Shown piece after piece: positions 36,298-44,028 of a DNA stretch of 64,000 bases (positions are counted from its first letter, which is position 1; the number at the start of each line of letters is the position of its first letter). This stretch comes from JBJMLO01 sp045805265. GTDB lineage: Bacteria; Actinomycetota; UBA4738; JACQTL01. Both the position numbers and the translations under genes were made by a program. The stretch is taken from contig JBJMLO010000028.1 of NCBI GenBank assembly GCA_045805265.1, positions 18,387 to 82,386 of the forward strand, written 5' to 3'. The notes below the pieces were generated by a model. That model was not told the origin of the DNA. It saw only the letters and a list, made by a program, of their open reading frames with translations, and did not search any database.

Positions 36298-37799
36298 GCC
36301 ACGGTCACCTCCTCGACGACCGGGGCCTCGCCGGCCGCGAGGCCCACGGCAGGGAGCAGCGCGCTGGCCTTGGCCTCGGTCTCCCGGAGCTCGCGCTCCG
36401 GATCGGAGTCGTACACGATCCCCGCGCCGGCCTGGACGTGCGCCACGCCGTTCTGGAGCACGACCGTGCGGATCGTGATGCACACGTCCAGGTCGCCGGC
36501 GAACGTCAGGTAACCCACCGCCCCGGCGTACGGGCCCCGTGGCGTCGGTTCCTCCTCGGCGATGATCTCCATCGCCCGCCGCTTCGGCGCGCCGCTCACG
36601 GTTCCCGCCGGGAACGTCGCCGCCAGCGCGTCGAGCGGCGTGAGCCCGTCGCGCAGGTCGCCCTCGACCGTCGAGACGATGTGCATGACCCGTGAGAACC
36701 GTTCCACGGCCATCAGCTCGGTCGGCCGCACCGACCCCGGCACGCACACCCGTCCGAGGTCGTTGCGGGCCAGGTCCACCAGCATCGCGTGCTCGGCTCG
36801 TTCCTTGGGGTCGGCCAGCAGTTCGGCCTCCAGGACCGCGTCCTCGGCGGGGTCGGCGCCCCGGCGGCGCGTGCCGGCGATGGGGCGAGTCATCACCCGC
36901 CGCCCCTCTACCCGCACCAGGGGCTCCGGTGACGAGCCGGCCAGCTCCAGACCGTCCGGCATCCGCAGGAAGAACATGTACGGCGACGGGTTCGCCACCC
37001 GCAGCCGTCGGTACACGGCCAGCCCGCCGTCCGGCGCCGGCGCCGACAGTCGCCGCGACAGCACCACCTGGAAGATGTCCCCCGCCAGGATGTGCTCCCG
37101 GGCGCGCTCTACGGAGGCCCGAAACCGGGGGTCGTCGGCATGCGCGTCCGTCAGCGGGGCCACGGCGCCCTCGCCGATCGGCGCCGGTCCCAGCTGTGGC
37201 GGCCGCGAGACCTTCTCCGCGAGCCCCTCCAGGGCCTCGACCCCCCCGGCGTACCCACCTGCGGGGACGTGCGCGACCAGCACCATCCGCTGGCGCCAGT
37301 GGTCGAACACGACCGCCCGGTCGACGACCAGGAACCGCATCGGGGGGCACCCCGGATCACCGGGGGGATGGGGGTGCCCGTCGAGCAGCTCGGCCGCCTC
37401 GTACGCCAGGTACCCGACCAGGCCGCCGGTCACCGGCGGCAGCTCGGCCGGGTGCGGCGCCGAAAGCGCCGTCGCCAGCTCCTGCAGCGCGGGCAGGACC
37501 GCACCGGTTCGTTCCGTCCACGGCAGCGGCAGCTCCCGGGCCACCGACTCGACCCGCACGCCGCCGGCGTCCGCGGTTACCAGCGCCGCGGGGTCCCCCG
37601 CGACGAACGAGTAGCGCCCCCACCGCTCCGAGCGCTCGACGCTCTCGAGGAGTGCCCCCGGGCCGCTGCCTGCCAGCGCCGGGAACACCCCGACCGGCGT
37701 CGACACGTCGCCGAGCAGCTCGGCCCACACGGGCGCCAGCGCGTGGCCTCGCCCGAGCGCGGCGAACTCCTCGGCGGTGGGACGGATCCTCGGTTCCAT
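36294..37799 (-). CDS. trpE: Anthranilate synthase component I
   Basis: 501 residues. Converts chorismate to anthranilate with ammonia from TrpG. Seen: GVFPALAGSGPGALLESVERSERWGRYS-type N-terminus of the TrpE family including the Trp-binding LLES element, DIFQVVLSRR, GSSPEPLVRVEGRRV, RPIAGTRRRG, HAMLVDLARNDLGRV, FPAGTVSGAPKRRAME and a GAVGYLTFAGD end. ATG at 37799 with GAGGAGG upstream. First structural gene behind a Trp-codon leader peptide and attenuator. Confidence 0.94.
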   Translation of the reverse strand: MEPRIRPTAEEFAALGRGHALAPVWAELLGDVSTPVGVFPALAGSGPGALLESVERSERWGRYSFVAGDPAALVTADAGGVRVESVARELPLPWTERTGAVLPALQELATALSAPHPAELPPVTGGLVGYLAYEAAELLDGHPHPPGDPGCPPMRFLVVDRAVVFDHWRQRMVLVAHVPAGGYAGGVEALEGLAEKVSRPPQLGPAPIGEGAVAPLTDAHADDPRFRASVERAREHILAGDIFQVVLSRRLSAPAPDGGLAVYRRLRVANPSPYMFFLRMPDGLELAGSSPEPLVRVEGRRVMTRPIAGTRRRGADPAEDAVLEAELLADPKERAEHAMLVDLARNDLGRVCVPGSVRPTELMAVERFSRVMHIVSTVEGDLRDGLTPLDALAATFPAGTVSGAPKRRAMEIIAEEEPTPRGPYAGAVGYLTFAGDLDVCITIRTVVLQNGVAHVQAGAGIVYDSDPERELRETEAKASALLPAVGLAAGEAPVVEEVTVA

Positions 37800-37856
37800 G
37801 TCGTGGGCCTCCTCGTGAGGCGCCGGTGGCTGGGTGGGTGGCCCGGGAAAGCAGAT

Positions 37857-37884
37857 GGCCCCGGGGTCTCCCGAACCCGGGGCC
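37857..37884 (-). terminator. trp attenuator terminator hairpin
   Basis: Stem GGCCCCGGG paired with CCCGGGGCC around a TTCGGGAGA-type loop, ending about 57 nt before the trpE ATG and followed by ATCTGCTTTCCC. Lies 20 nt after the leader-peptide stop, as a Trp attenuator should. Confidence 0.65.
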
Positions 37885-37904
37885 ACGCGGCGACTGGTCT
37901 GGCG

Positions 37905-37973
37905 TCAGACGCGCGGCGGCGCCGGGCTCGTCGAGCCCGAGGACCAGCGCCAGGTGCCGTGCATGCCACGCAT
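37905..37973 (-). CDS. trpL: trp leader peptide (22 aa)
   Basis: ATG at 37973, TGA at 37905-37907. N-terminus MRGMHGTWRWSSGSTS has two Trp codons separated by one Arg. It is followed by a terminator hairpin and the trpE gene, so it is almost certainly an attenuation leader peptide sensing charged tRNA-Trp. A small hairpin (GGGCTC-GAC-GAGCCC, 37924-37938) lies within its second half, the usual place of the pause/antiterminator strand. -10 box 10 nt upstream of the ATG. Confidence 0.82.
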   Translation of the reverse strand: MRGMHGTWRWSSGSTSPAPPRV

Positions 37974-37983
37974 CGTTCGGGGG

Positions 37984-38012
37984 ATTGTCCTTCCCCGTCC
38001 CCGGTCCGTCAA
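37984..38012 (-). promoter_or_regulatory. trp leader promoter
   Basis: -35 TTGACG (complement of 38007-38012), 17-bp spacer, -10 GACAAT (complement of 37984-37989). Start of transcription predicted a few nt before the trpL ATG. Divergent from pheA. Confidence 0.55.
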
Positions 38013-38075
38013 TCGCACGAAACGGCCGCCCGCGGCGTGCCGCCCGCGCCGGCCGCCTGCCAAAGTGACCGGGCG

Positions 38076-38915
38076 ATGGAACCGACCGTGGGCTACCAGG
38101 GCGAGCCCGGCGCCTACTCGGAGGAGGCGGCCGCGTTGCTGTTCCCGGGCGCCCCGCTGGCGCCGTACCGGAGCCTCCACCAGGTGTTCGACGCCGTGGA
38201 GTCGGGCGCGCTCCGCGCTGGGGTCGTGCCGTTGGAGAACTCCCAGGCTGGTTCCATCAACGAGACCTACGACCTGCTGGGGCCCGGCCGCGTCCACATC
38301 GTCGGGGAGGCCGTGATCCGGGTCGACCACGCGCTGCTGGCCCTGCCGGGGACCGCGCTCGAGGACCTCCGTCGCGTCGCTTCCCATCCGGCCGCCCTCG
38401 CCCAGTGCCAGGAGTTCCTGGCCACGCTCGACGTCGAGGTCGTGCCCGTGTACGACACGGCCGGCGCGGCCAAACGCATCGCCGGCGAGCGCCGGGCCGG
38501 CGAGGCGGCCGTGGCGTCCGAGCGCGCCGGGGAGGTCTACGGCCTCGAGGTCCTGGCCGGGAGGATCCAGGACGACGAGGACAACTTCACTCGCTTCGCG
38601 GCGGTCGCAGCCGCCGACGAGCCGCTCGGCCCGCCCGACAAGACGTCGCTGGTCCTGGTCACCGACCACCGGCCGGGGGCCCTGTACCACGCCCTCCGGC
38701 CGTTCGCGGAGCGCGACGTCAACCTCGTGAAGCTCGAGTCCCGGCCGTCGGGCGCCGGCCCGTGGAAGTACCGTTTCTATCTCGACGTCGAGGCGGGCCC
38801 CGAGGACCCGGCCTTCCGGGCGGCGCTGGAGGACCTCCGGACCGAGGCCGCCGCCGTCCAGGTGCTGGGGTCCTACCCCCGGTGGCGCGAGGACGACGTC
38901 GTGGAGGGCGAGTGA
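38076..38915 (+). CDS. pheA: Prephenate dehydratase
   Basis: 279 residues. Makes phenylpyruvate from prephenate. Seen: VGYQGEPGAYSEEAA, VVPLENSQAGSINETYDLL, the YDTAGAAKRIAGERR segment, a DEDNFTRFAAVA signature and the C-terminal ACT domain (about 190-275; SLVLVTDHRPGALYHALRPF, NLVKLESRPSGAGPWKYRFYLD) for phenylalanine inhibition. Stand-alone, without chorismate mutase. Overlaps hisC (GTGA); HisC-type aminotransferases can aminate phenylpyruvate, so the pairing may complete phenylalanine synthesis. Its own upstream region has only a weak -10 (CAAAGT, 38061). Confidence 0.92.
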   Translation: MEPTVGYQGEPGAYSEEAAALLFPGAPLAPYRSLHQVFDAVESGALRAGVVPLENSQAGSINETYDLLGPGRVHIVGEAVIRVDHALLALPGTALEDLRRVASHPAALAQCQEFLATLDVEVVPVYDTAGAAKRIAGERRAGEAAVASERAGEVYGLEVLAGRIQDDEDNFTRFAAVAAADEPLGPPDKTSLVLVTDHRPGALYHALRPFAERDVNLVKLESRPSGAGPWKYRFYLDVEAGPEDPAFRAALEDLRTEAAAVQVLGSYPRWREDDVVEGE

Positions 38916-40021
38916 ACCAGGGAACCGAGCCGGCGAAGGGGCCCCGTCCGGGCCTGCGCCAGGAGGAGCCGTACCGCTCCCCCCAGCGCGCCGTGCCCGT
39001 CCGGCTGAACACCAACGAGTGCCCCTACTCGCTGCCGGAGGGGTTCGCCCGCGACCTCCAGGCCACGGTCGGGCGGCTGTCGCTGAACCGCTACCCCGAC
39101 TGGGAGGCGGTGGAGCTCCGGACGCTGCTCGCCGAGCGAGCCGACTGGCCGATGGAGGGGCTGATCCTGGCCAACGGGTCGAACGAGATCATTCAGCAGC
39201 TGCTGCTGGCGTACGGCGGTCCCGGCCGCCGGGCGGTCACGTTCGAGCCGACCTACCCGCTGTACTCCCGGCTGTCCTGGGTCGCCCACACCGAGGTCGT
39301 CCACGTCCCCGTGGAGGCGCCGTTCGCCATCACGCCGTCGCACGTCGAACGGGCGCTGGCCGCCGACCCCCACGTGGTGTTCCTGTGCTCGCCGAACAAC
39401 CCGACCGGGAACGCGCAGCCGGTCGAGGTGGTCGAGCAGCTGGCAGCGTCGGGCGCGCTGGTCGTCGTCGACGAGGCGTACATCGAGTTCGGCGGCAAGA
39501 CGTCGGCGGTCGCGGGTTCCTTGGAGAACCTCGCCGTGCTGCGCACGTTCTCGAAGGCGTTCGCGCTGGCCGGCGCCCGCCTGGGGTACGGCTTGGTGTC
39601 GCCGGAGGTGGCCGGGGACGTCAAGCGGGTCCGCCTGCCGTACCACGTGTCCTCGCTGACCCAGGCGGCCGGACTGGCCGCGCTCCGCCACGCGGACGAG
39701 GCGATGGAGATCCTGGACGCCATCCGCCACCAGCGCGACCGCATCTTCGAGTCGCTGTCCGCGATGCCGGGCGTCGAGGTGTTCCCGTCGGACGCGAACT
39801 TCGTGCTGTTCCGGGGGCGCTTCGACCCGGGGCGGACGTGGGAGGCGCTGCTGGAGCGCGGCGTGCTGGTCCGGGACCTGTCGATGGTCGTCCCGGGGTG
39901 CCTGCGGGTCACCGCGGGAACCCCGGAGGAGACCACCGCCTTCCTGGACGCGTTCGCCGAGGTCCTGGGGACCCGCGAGTTGGGGCCCGACCATGCCGCG
40001 GACCCATCGGAGTCGTGGTGA
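38912..40021 (+). CDS. hisC: Histidinol-phosphate aminotransferase (or aromatic aminotransferase)
   Basis: 369 residues of PLP fold type I. Seen: RLNTNECPYSLPEGF, NGSNEIIQQLLLAYGG, CSPNNPTGN, VVDEAYIEFGG, the PLP lysine in LRTFSKAFALAGARLGYG and the C-terminal GCLRVTAGTPEET. Seventh step of histidine synthesis. First of a run of his genes; its overlap with pheA suggests a second role in phenylalanine/tyrosine formation. GTG start. Confidence 0.92.
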   Translation: MNQGTEPAKGPRPGLRQEEPYRSPQRAVPVRLNTNECPYSLPEGFARDLQATVGRLSLNRYPDWEAVELRTLLAERADWPMEGLILANGSNEIIQQLLLAYGGPGRRAVTFEPTYPLYSRLSWVAHTEVVHVPVEAPFAITPSHVERALAADPHVVFLCSPNNPTGNAQPVEVVEQLAASGALVVVDEAYIEFGGKTSAVAGSLENLAVLRTFSKAFALAGARLGYGLVSPEVAGDVKRVRLPYHVSSLTQAAGLAALRHADEAMEILDAIRHQRDRIFESLSAMPGVEVFPSDANFVLFRGRFDPGRTWEALLERGVLVRDLSMVVPGCLRVTAGTPEETTAFLDAFAEVLGTRELGPDHAADPSESW

Positions 40022-40614
40022 GCGCCGCCGGGGATCGGCGGGCGTCCGTCGAGCGGACCACGAAGGAGACGAGCGTCCGGGTCTCGATCGGGCTCGACGG
40101 GCCGGTCGCCGTGAAGGTCGACACCGGCATCCCGTTCTTCGATCACATGCTGTCGCAGCTCGGCACCCACGCCGGGTTCGAGCTGGAGGTCCACGCGCGC
40201 GGCGACCTGGAGGTCGACGCCCACCACACCGTGGAGGACGTCGGGCTGGCGCTGGGCCGGGCGTTCGCCGAGGCCCTGGGGGACAAGGCCGGGATCCGGC
40301 GGTTCGCCTCGATCGGGGTGCCACTCGACGAGGCGCTGGTCGAGGTGGCCCTCGACCTGTCCGGCCGGCCGTTCGTGGTGCACGAGGTTCCGGTTCCGGC
40401 CGAGCTGATCGGCGCGTACGACCCCGGGCTCACCGAGGACTTCGTGCGGGCGTTCGCCACGGAGGCGGGGATCACGCTGCACGTCCGGCTGCGCGACGGC
40501 CGGAGCCCGCATCACATCGTGGAGGCGGAGTTCAAGGCGCTGGCGAAGGCGCTGGGCGACGCCACGCAGGTGACCGGCGGCTCGGGAGCGCCGTCGACGA
40601 AGGGGACGCTGTGA
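40018..40614 (+). CDS. hisB: Imidazoleglycerol-phosphate dehydratase
   Basis: 198 residues, the stand-alone dehydratase form. Seen: the metal-ligand motifs PFFDHMLSQLGTHAGF, DAHHTVEDVGLALG, HHIVEAEFKALAKAL (histidines and glutamates for Mn). Sixth step of histidine synthesis. GTG start overlaps the hisC stop. Confidence 0.95.
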   Translation: MSAAGDRRASVERTTKETSVRVSIGLDGPVAVKVDTGIPFFDHMLSQLGTHAGFELEVHARGDLEVDAHHTVEDVGLALGRAFAEALGDKAGIRRFASIGVPLDEALVEVALDLSGRPFVVHEVPVPAELIGAYDPGLTEDFVRAFATEAGITLHVRLRDGRSPHHIVEAEFKALAKALGDATQVTGGSGAPSTKGTL

Positions 40615-41225
40615 CGGCCCGGGTCGCGGTCCTCGACTACGGCATGGGGAACCTCCGCTCGGTGAGCCGGGCGGTCGCGCGCGTGGGCGGGCACCCCGAC
40701 GTGACGGCCGACCCGGCCCTCGCCGTGAGGGCCGACGCAGCCGTCGTCCCCGGCGTCGGGGCGTTCGGGGCCTGCATGCGGGGGCTGCACCAGACGGGGC
40801 TCGACGCGGTGGTCCTGGAGCTCGCGGCGTCGGGGCGGCCGGTGCTCGGCGTCTGCCTCGGCATGCAGGTGCTGTTCGAGTCGAGCGAGGAGGACCCGGA
40901 CCCCGGGATGGGGCTGCTTCCGGGCGTGGTGCGGAAGCTCGCCGTCGCGCCGGGCGTGAAGGTCCCGCACATGGGGTGGAACGAGGTGTCGTGGACCCTC
41001 GACCACCCGATCGTCCGAGGGGTCCCGTCGGGGACGCGGTTCTACTTCGTCCACTCGTTCGCGCCGGACGTCACCGCGGGCGTGACCGCGGGGGTGACGG
41101 AGCACGGCCGACAGTTCGCCTCGGCGGTCGCCCGCGGGTCGGTGTTCGCGACGCAGTTCCACCCGGAGCGTTCGGGCGACGCGGGGCTGGCGCTGTACGA
41201 GGCCTTCGTGAAGGAGATCTCGTGA
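40611..41225 (+). CDS. hisH: Imidazole glycerol phosphate synthase, glutaminase subunit
   Basis: 204 residues. Class I glutamine amidotransferase delivering ammonia to HisF. Seen: VAVLDYGMGNLRSVSRAV, PGVGAFGACM, nucleophile in GVCLGMQVLFE, VPHMGWNEV, YFVHSFAPDV and the catalytic FATQFHPERSGDAG. Contains a short duplicated stretch DVTAGVTAGVTE. GTG overlap with hisB. Confidence 0.95.
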   Translation: MTARVAVLDYGMGNLRSVSRAVARVGGHPDVTADPALAVRADAAVVPGVGAFGACMRGLHQTGLDAVVLELAASGRPVLGVCLGMQVLFESSEEDPDPGMGLLPGVVRKLAVAPGVKVPHMGWNEVSWTLDHPIVRGVPSGTRFYFVHSFAPDVTAGVTAGVTEHGRQFASAVARGSVFATQFHPERSGDAGLALYEAFVKEIS

Positions 41226-41938
41226 TCGTCGTCCCCGCCATCGACCTGCGGGAGGGACGCTGCGTGCGGCTGCTTCGGGGCGACCCCGCGGGCGCGGTGG
41301 TGTACGGCAGCGACCCGGTGGCGATGGCCAGGCGGTTCGCGGAGGCCGGCGCGGCGATGCTGCACGTCGTGGACCTCGATGCCGCGCTGGGGGACGGGGA
41401 CAACCGGGGCGCGATCGTCTCGATCTGCGAGGCAGTGGCGATCCCCGTGCAGACCGGCGGCGGGCTGCGCGAGGCGCAGGACGTGGAGCGGGTGCTGGCG
41501 CTGGGCGCGGCGCGAGCGGTGCTCGGGACGGCGGCGGCCCGCGATCCCGACTTCGTCCGCGACACGGTCGAGCGGCACGGCGACCGCATCGTCGTGGCCC
41601 TCGACACGCTGGACGGCCGGGTGATGATCCGCGGGTGGCGCGACGCGGCCGGGCCCTTGGAGCGGTTCGTGCCGGCGCTCGACGCCGCGGGCGCGCCGCG
41701 GTTCCTGGTGACCTCGATCGGTAGCGACGGGACGCTCGAGGGCCCGGACCTCCCGCTGTACCGCCAGGTGCAGGACCTGACCGACCGGCCGGTGATCGCC
41801 TCCGGGGGCGTGGCGACGGTCGCCGACCTGGAGGCACTGGCGGCGCTCGGCGTGGAGGCCGCGGTAGTGGGCAAGGCGCTGTACGAGGGCACGCTGTCGC
41901 TGGAGGAGGCGCTGGTGGCAACGGGGGCAGCGTCGTGA
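41222..41938 (+). CDS. hisA: ProFAR isomerase
   Basis: 238 residues, TIM barrel. Seen: VVPAIDLREGRCVRLLRGD (catalytic Asp), VDLDAALGDGDNRGAI, VQTGGGLREAQDVER and TSIGSDGTLEGPDLPLYR (second catalytic Asp), VIASGGVATVADLEAL. In actinobacteria the homolog PriA also does the tryptophan-pathway TrpF step; no trpF is in the window, so a dual role is possible but not provable here. GTG overlap with hisH. Confidence 0.93.
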   Translation: MIVVPAIDLREGRCVRLLRGDPAGAVVYGSDPVAMARRFAEAGAAMLHVVDLDAALGDGDNRGAIVSICEAVAIPVQTGGGLREAQDVERVLALGAARAVLGTAAARDPDFVRDTVERHGDRIVVALDTLDGRVMIRGWRDAAGPLERFVPALDAAGAPRFLVTSIGSDGTLEGPDLPLYRQVQDLTDRPVIASGGVATVADLEALAALGVEAAVVGKALYEGTLSLEEALVATGAAS

Positions 41939-42699
41939 CGCTGGCGAAGCGGCTGATCCCGTGCCTGGACGTCGACGCCGGGCGGGTCGTGAAGGGGACC
42001 CGCTTCGTCGAGCTCCGGGACGCCGGCGACCCCGCCGAGCTGGCGGAGCGCTACGGCCGGGAGGGGGCGGACGAGCTGGTGTTCCTCGACATCACGGCCA
42101 CCGTCGAGGGCCGGGACGCCACCCGCGACGTCGTGGCCCGGACCGCCGAGCAGGTGTTCATCCCGCTGACGGTCGGTGGTGGGGTCCGGACCGAGGACGA
42201 CGTCCGGCAGCTGTTGCTGGCCGGGGCCGACAAGGTCAGCGTGAACTCGGCGGCCGTCCGCGACCCGTCGGTGCTGGAGCGATGCGCCGACCGGTTCGGC
42301 ACGCAGTGCATGGTCATCGCCGTCGATGCCCGCGGCCGGAACGGCTCGTGGGAGGTCGTGGTGGACGCGGGCCGGACGCCGACCGGCCTCGACGTGGTCG
42401 AGTGGTCGGTCGAGGCCACGGAACGCCGCGGCGCCGGCGAGGTGCTGCTGACCTCGATGGACCGCGACGGAACCGGCGAGGGCTACGACCTCGAGCTGCT
42501 GCGGGCGGTGAGCGACGCGGTGACGGTGCCGGTGGTGGCCAGCGGCGGCGCCGGCCGGATCGAGCACTTCGCGGAGGCCCTGACGGAGGGCGGCGCCGAC
42601 GCGGTGCTGGCGGCGTCCCGGTTCCACTTCGGCGAGCTGTCGCTGGCCGACGTGAAGTCCTCACTGGCGGAGCGGGGCATCCCCGTCCGCCTCTCGTGA
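41935..42699 (+). CDS. hisF: Imidazole glycerol phosphate synthase, cyclase subunit
   Basis: 254 residues, TIM barrel. Seen: LAKRLIPCLDVDAGRVVKG (catalytic Asp), FLDITATVEGRDATRDVV, PLTVGGGVRTEDDVRQLL, GADKVSVNSAAV and TSMDRDGTGEGYDLELLRAV. Forms the channelled complex with HisH. GTG start overlaps hisA. Its stop is overlapped by the GTG of a 7-aa relay ORF. Confidence 0.96.
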   Translation: MTLAKRLIPCLDVDAGRVVKGTRFVELRDAGDPAELAERYGREGADELVFLDITATVEGRDATRDVVARTAEQVFIPLTVGGGVRTEDDVRQLLLAGADKVSVNSAAVRDPSVLERCADRFGTQCMVIAVDARGRNGSWEVVVDAGRTPTGLDVVEWSVEATERRGAGEVLLTSMDRDGTGEGYDLELLRAVSDAVTVPVVASGGAGRIEHFAEALTEGGADAVLAASRFHFGELSLADVKSSLAERGIPVRLS

Positions 42700-42719
42700 C
42701 GCGAGGGAGCGAGGGATGA
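42696..42719 (+). CDS. Relay mini-ORF (7 aa) between hisF and hisI
   Basis: GTG overlaps the hisF stop (GTGA), seven codons VTRGSEG, and TGA overlaps the hisI ATG (ATGA). Contains GAGGGAG, the likely ribosome binding site of hisI. The smallest of the relay ORFs. Confidence 0.4.
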   Translation: MTRGSEG

Positions 42720-43087
42720 CCGAAGAGCAGCCGAGCGCGGGATCGCCGGGGGAACGGGAGCCGGTGGCGATCGGCGACCTGAAGTTCGACGAGCGGGGGC
42801 TGGTTCCCGCGGTCGTCCAGGACGCCGACAGCGACGAGGTGCTGATGGTGGCGTGGATGAACCTCGAGGCCGTGCAGCGCACGGTGCTCGACGGCCGGAC
42901 GTGGTTCTACAGCCGGTCCCGCCGCGAGCTGTGGCCGAAGGGGGAGACCTCGGGACACATCCAGCACGTGGAGGACATCCGGCTGGACTGCGACGCCGAC
43001 ACCGTCCTCCTGCGGGTCCACCAGGTGGGCGCCGCCTGCCACACGGGCGAGCGAACGTGCTTCCACCGGCGGCTCGCGACGGACTAG
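42716..43087 (+). CDS. hisI: Phosphoribosyl-AMP cyclohydrolase
   Basis: 123 residues. Seen: VLMVAWMNLEAVQRTVLDG, TWFYSRSRRELWPKGETSGH and the metal site DCDADTVLLRV with GAACHTGERTCF (Zn and Mg cysteines/aspartates). Cyclohydrolase only; the HisE pyrophosphohydrolase domain is not fused and no hisE is seen nearby. Its TAG stop lies within a perfect inverted repeat. Confidence 0.95.
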   Translation: MTEEQPSAGSPGEREPVAIGDLKFDERGLVPAVVQDADSDEVLMVAWMNLEAVQRTVLDGRTWFYSRSRRELWPKGETSGHIQHVEDIRLDCDADTVLLRVHQVGAACHTGERTCFHRRLATD

Positions 43088-43101
43088 TCTGCGACAGACT
43101 A
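43085..43101. other. Inverted repeat at the end of hisI
   Basis: TAGTCTG-CGA-CAGACTA, a perfect 7-bp palindrome that includes the hisI stop codon. Too short and T-poor for a normal terminator. It sits 13 nt before the proposed hisG promoter, so it could be an operator or a weak transcript end. Confidence 0.4.
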
Positions 43102-43113
43102 CCCGTCCCCGGA

Positions 43114-43142
43114 GTGACGGCGACTGACGTTCCAGGCAAACT
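43114..43142 (+). promoter_or_regulatory. Possible internal promoter of hisG
   Basis: GTGACG (43114-43119), 17-bp spacer, CAAACT (43137-43142); -10 ends 10 nt before the hisG ATG, the same geometry as argC and trpL. Individual boxes are weak; the spacing and the lack of a hisG ribosome binding site make it plausible. Confidence 0.35.
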
Positions 43143-43152
43143 TCCTGCTCCA

Positions 43153-44028
43153 ATGCTGAAGCTCGTGATCCCGAAGGGCTCGCTCGAGGAGCAGACGCTG
43201 CTCCTGCTGGAGCGCGCCGACCTCCGGGTCCGGCGCGGCTCAAGCCGCGACTACCACGGGCGCATCGAGGACGAGCGCATCGAGCGGGTGTCGCTGCTGC
43301 GTCCCCAGGAGATCCCGAAGCTGATCGAGGAGGGGTTCTTCGACCTCGGGATCACGGGACGGGACTGGGTCGTGGAGACGGGCGCGGCCGTGGAGGTGCT
43401 CGATCGGCTGGAGTACGCGAAGAGCGGGGCCGGTGTGGTGCGGGTGGTCCTGGCCGTACCCATGTCCCACCCGGCGGAGAAGGGCGCGGACCTGCCGCCC
43501 GGGTCGCGGATCTCGACTGAGTACCCGAACCTCACGCGGCGGCACTTCGAGGACCTCGGAGTCCCGGTGAAGGTGATGACCTCCTACGGCGCCACCGAGG
43601 CCAAGGTTCCGGACATCGTCGACGCCATCGTGGACGTGACCGAGACCGGCGCCACCCTGCGGGCGCACGGGATGAAGATCATCGACACGCTCCTGGAATC
43701 CGAGGTGCTGCTGATCGCGAGCTCCGAAGCGGCCGCCGACCCCGAGCGGCGTCGGGCCATGGAGGACATCGCCACGCTGCTGCTCGGCGCCCTTCGGGCG
43801 GAGGGCCGGGTGCTGATCAAGCTGAACGTGTCGCAGGCGCGGCTGGACGAGGTGCTCGCCGTCCTCCCCGCGATGAAGGCCCCGACCGTCTCCCAGCTCG
43901 CGGACGCCGGCGAGTACGCGATCGAGACCGTCGTCGAGAAGGCGTACGTGAACACGCTGATCCCGCTGCTCAAGGCCCACGGCGCGAGCGACATCCTGGA
44001 GCTGCCGATCTCCAAGATCGTCCCGTGA
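43153..44028 (+). CDS. hisG: ATP phosphoribosyltransferase (long form)
   Basis: 291 residues, the long form with a C-terminal histidine-sensing domain (about 210-291). First step of histidine synthesis. Seen: LKLVIPKGSLEEQTLLLLE, LGITGRDWVVETGA, RISTEYPNLTRRHFE and the PRPP-type segment IVDVTETGATLRAHG. ATG at 43153, with no clear ribosome binding site; may be read as a leaderless message from the promoter 10 nt upstream as well as by read-through. hisD and hisE are not in the window. Overlaps the next gene by GTGA. Confidence 0.94.
   Translation: MLKLVIPKGSLEEQTLLLLERADLRVRRGSSRDYHGRIEDERIERVSLLRPQEIPKLIEEGFFDLGITGRDWVVETGAAVEVLDRLEYAKSGAGVVRVVLAVPMSHPAEKGADLPPGSRISTEYPNLTRRHFEDLGVPVKVMTSYGATEAKVPDIVDAIVDVTETGATLRAHGMKIIDTLLESEVLLIASSEAAADPERRRAMEDIATLLLGALRAEGRVLIKLNVSQARLDEVLAVLPAMKAPTVSQLADAGEYAIETVVEKAYVNTLIPLLKAHGASDILELPISKIVP

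Noticed and set aside
40018..42719. A defence or phage island within the window
   Set aside because: No integrase (apart from the IS end), restriction, CRISPR, terminase or capsid motif was found anywhere; the whole window reads as core metabolism and growth control.
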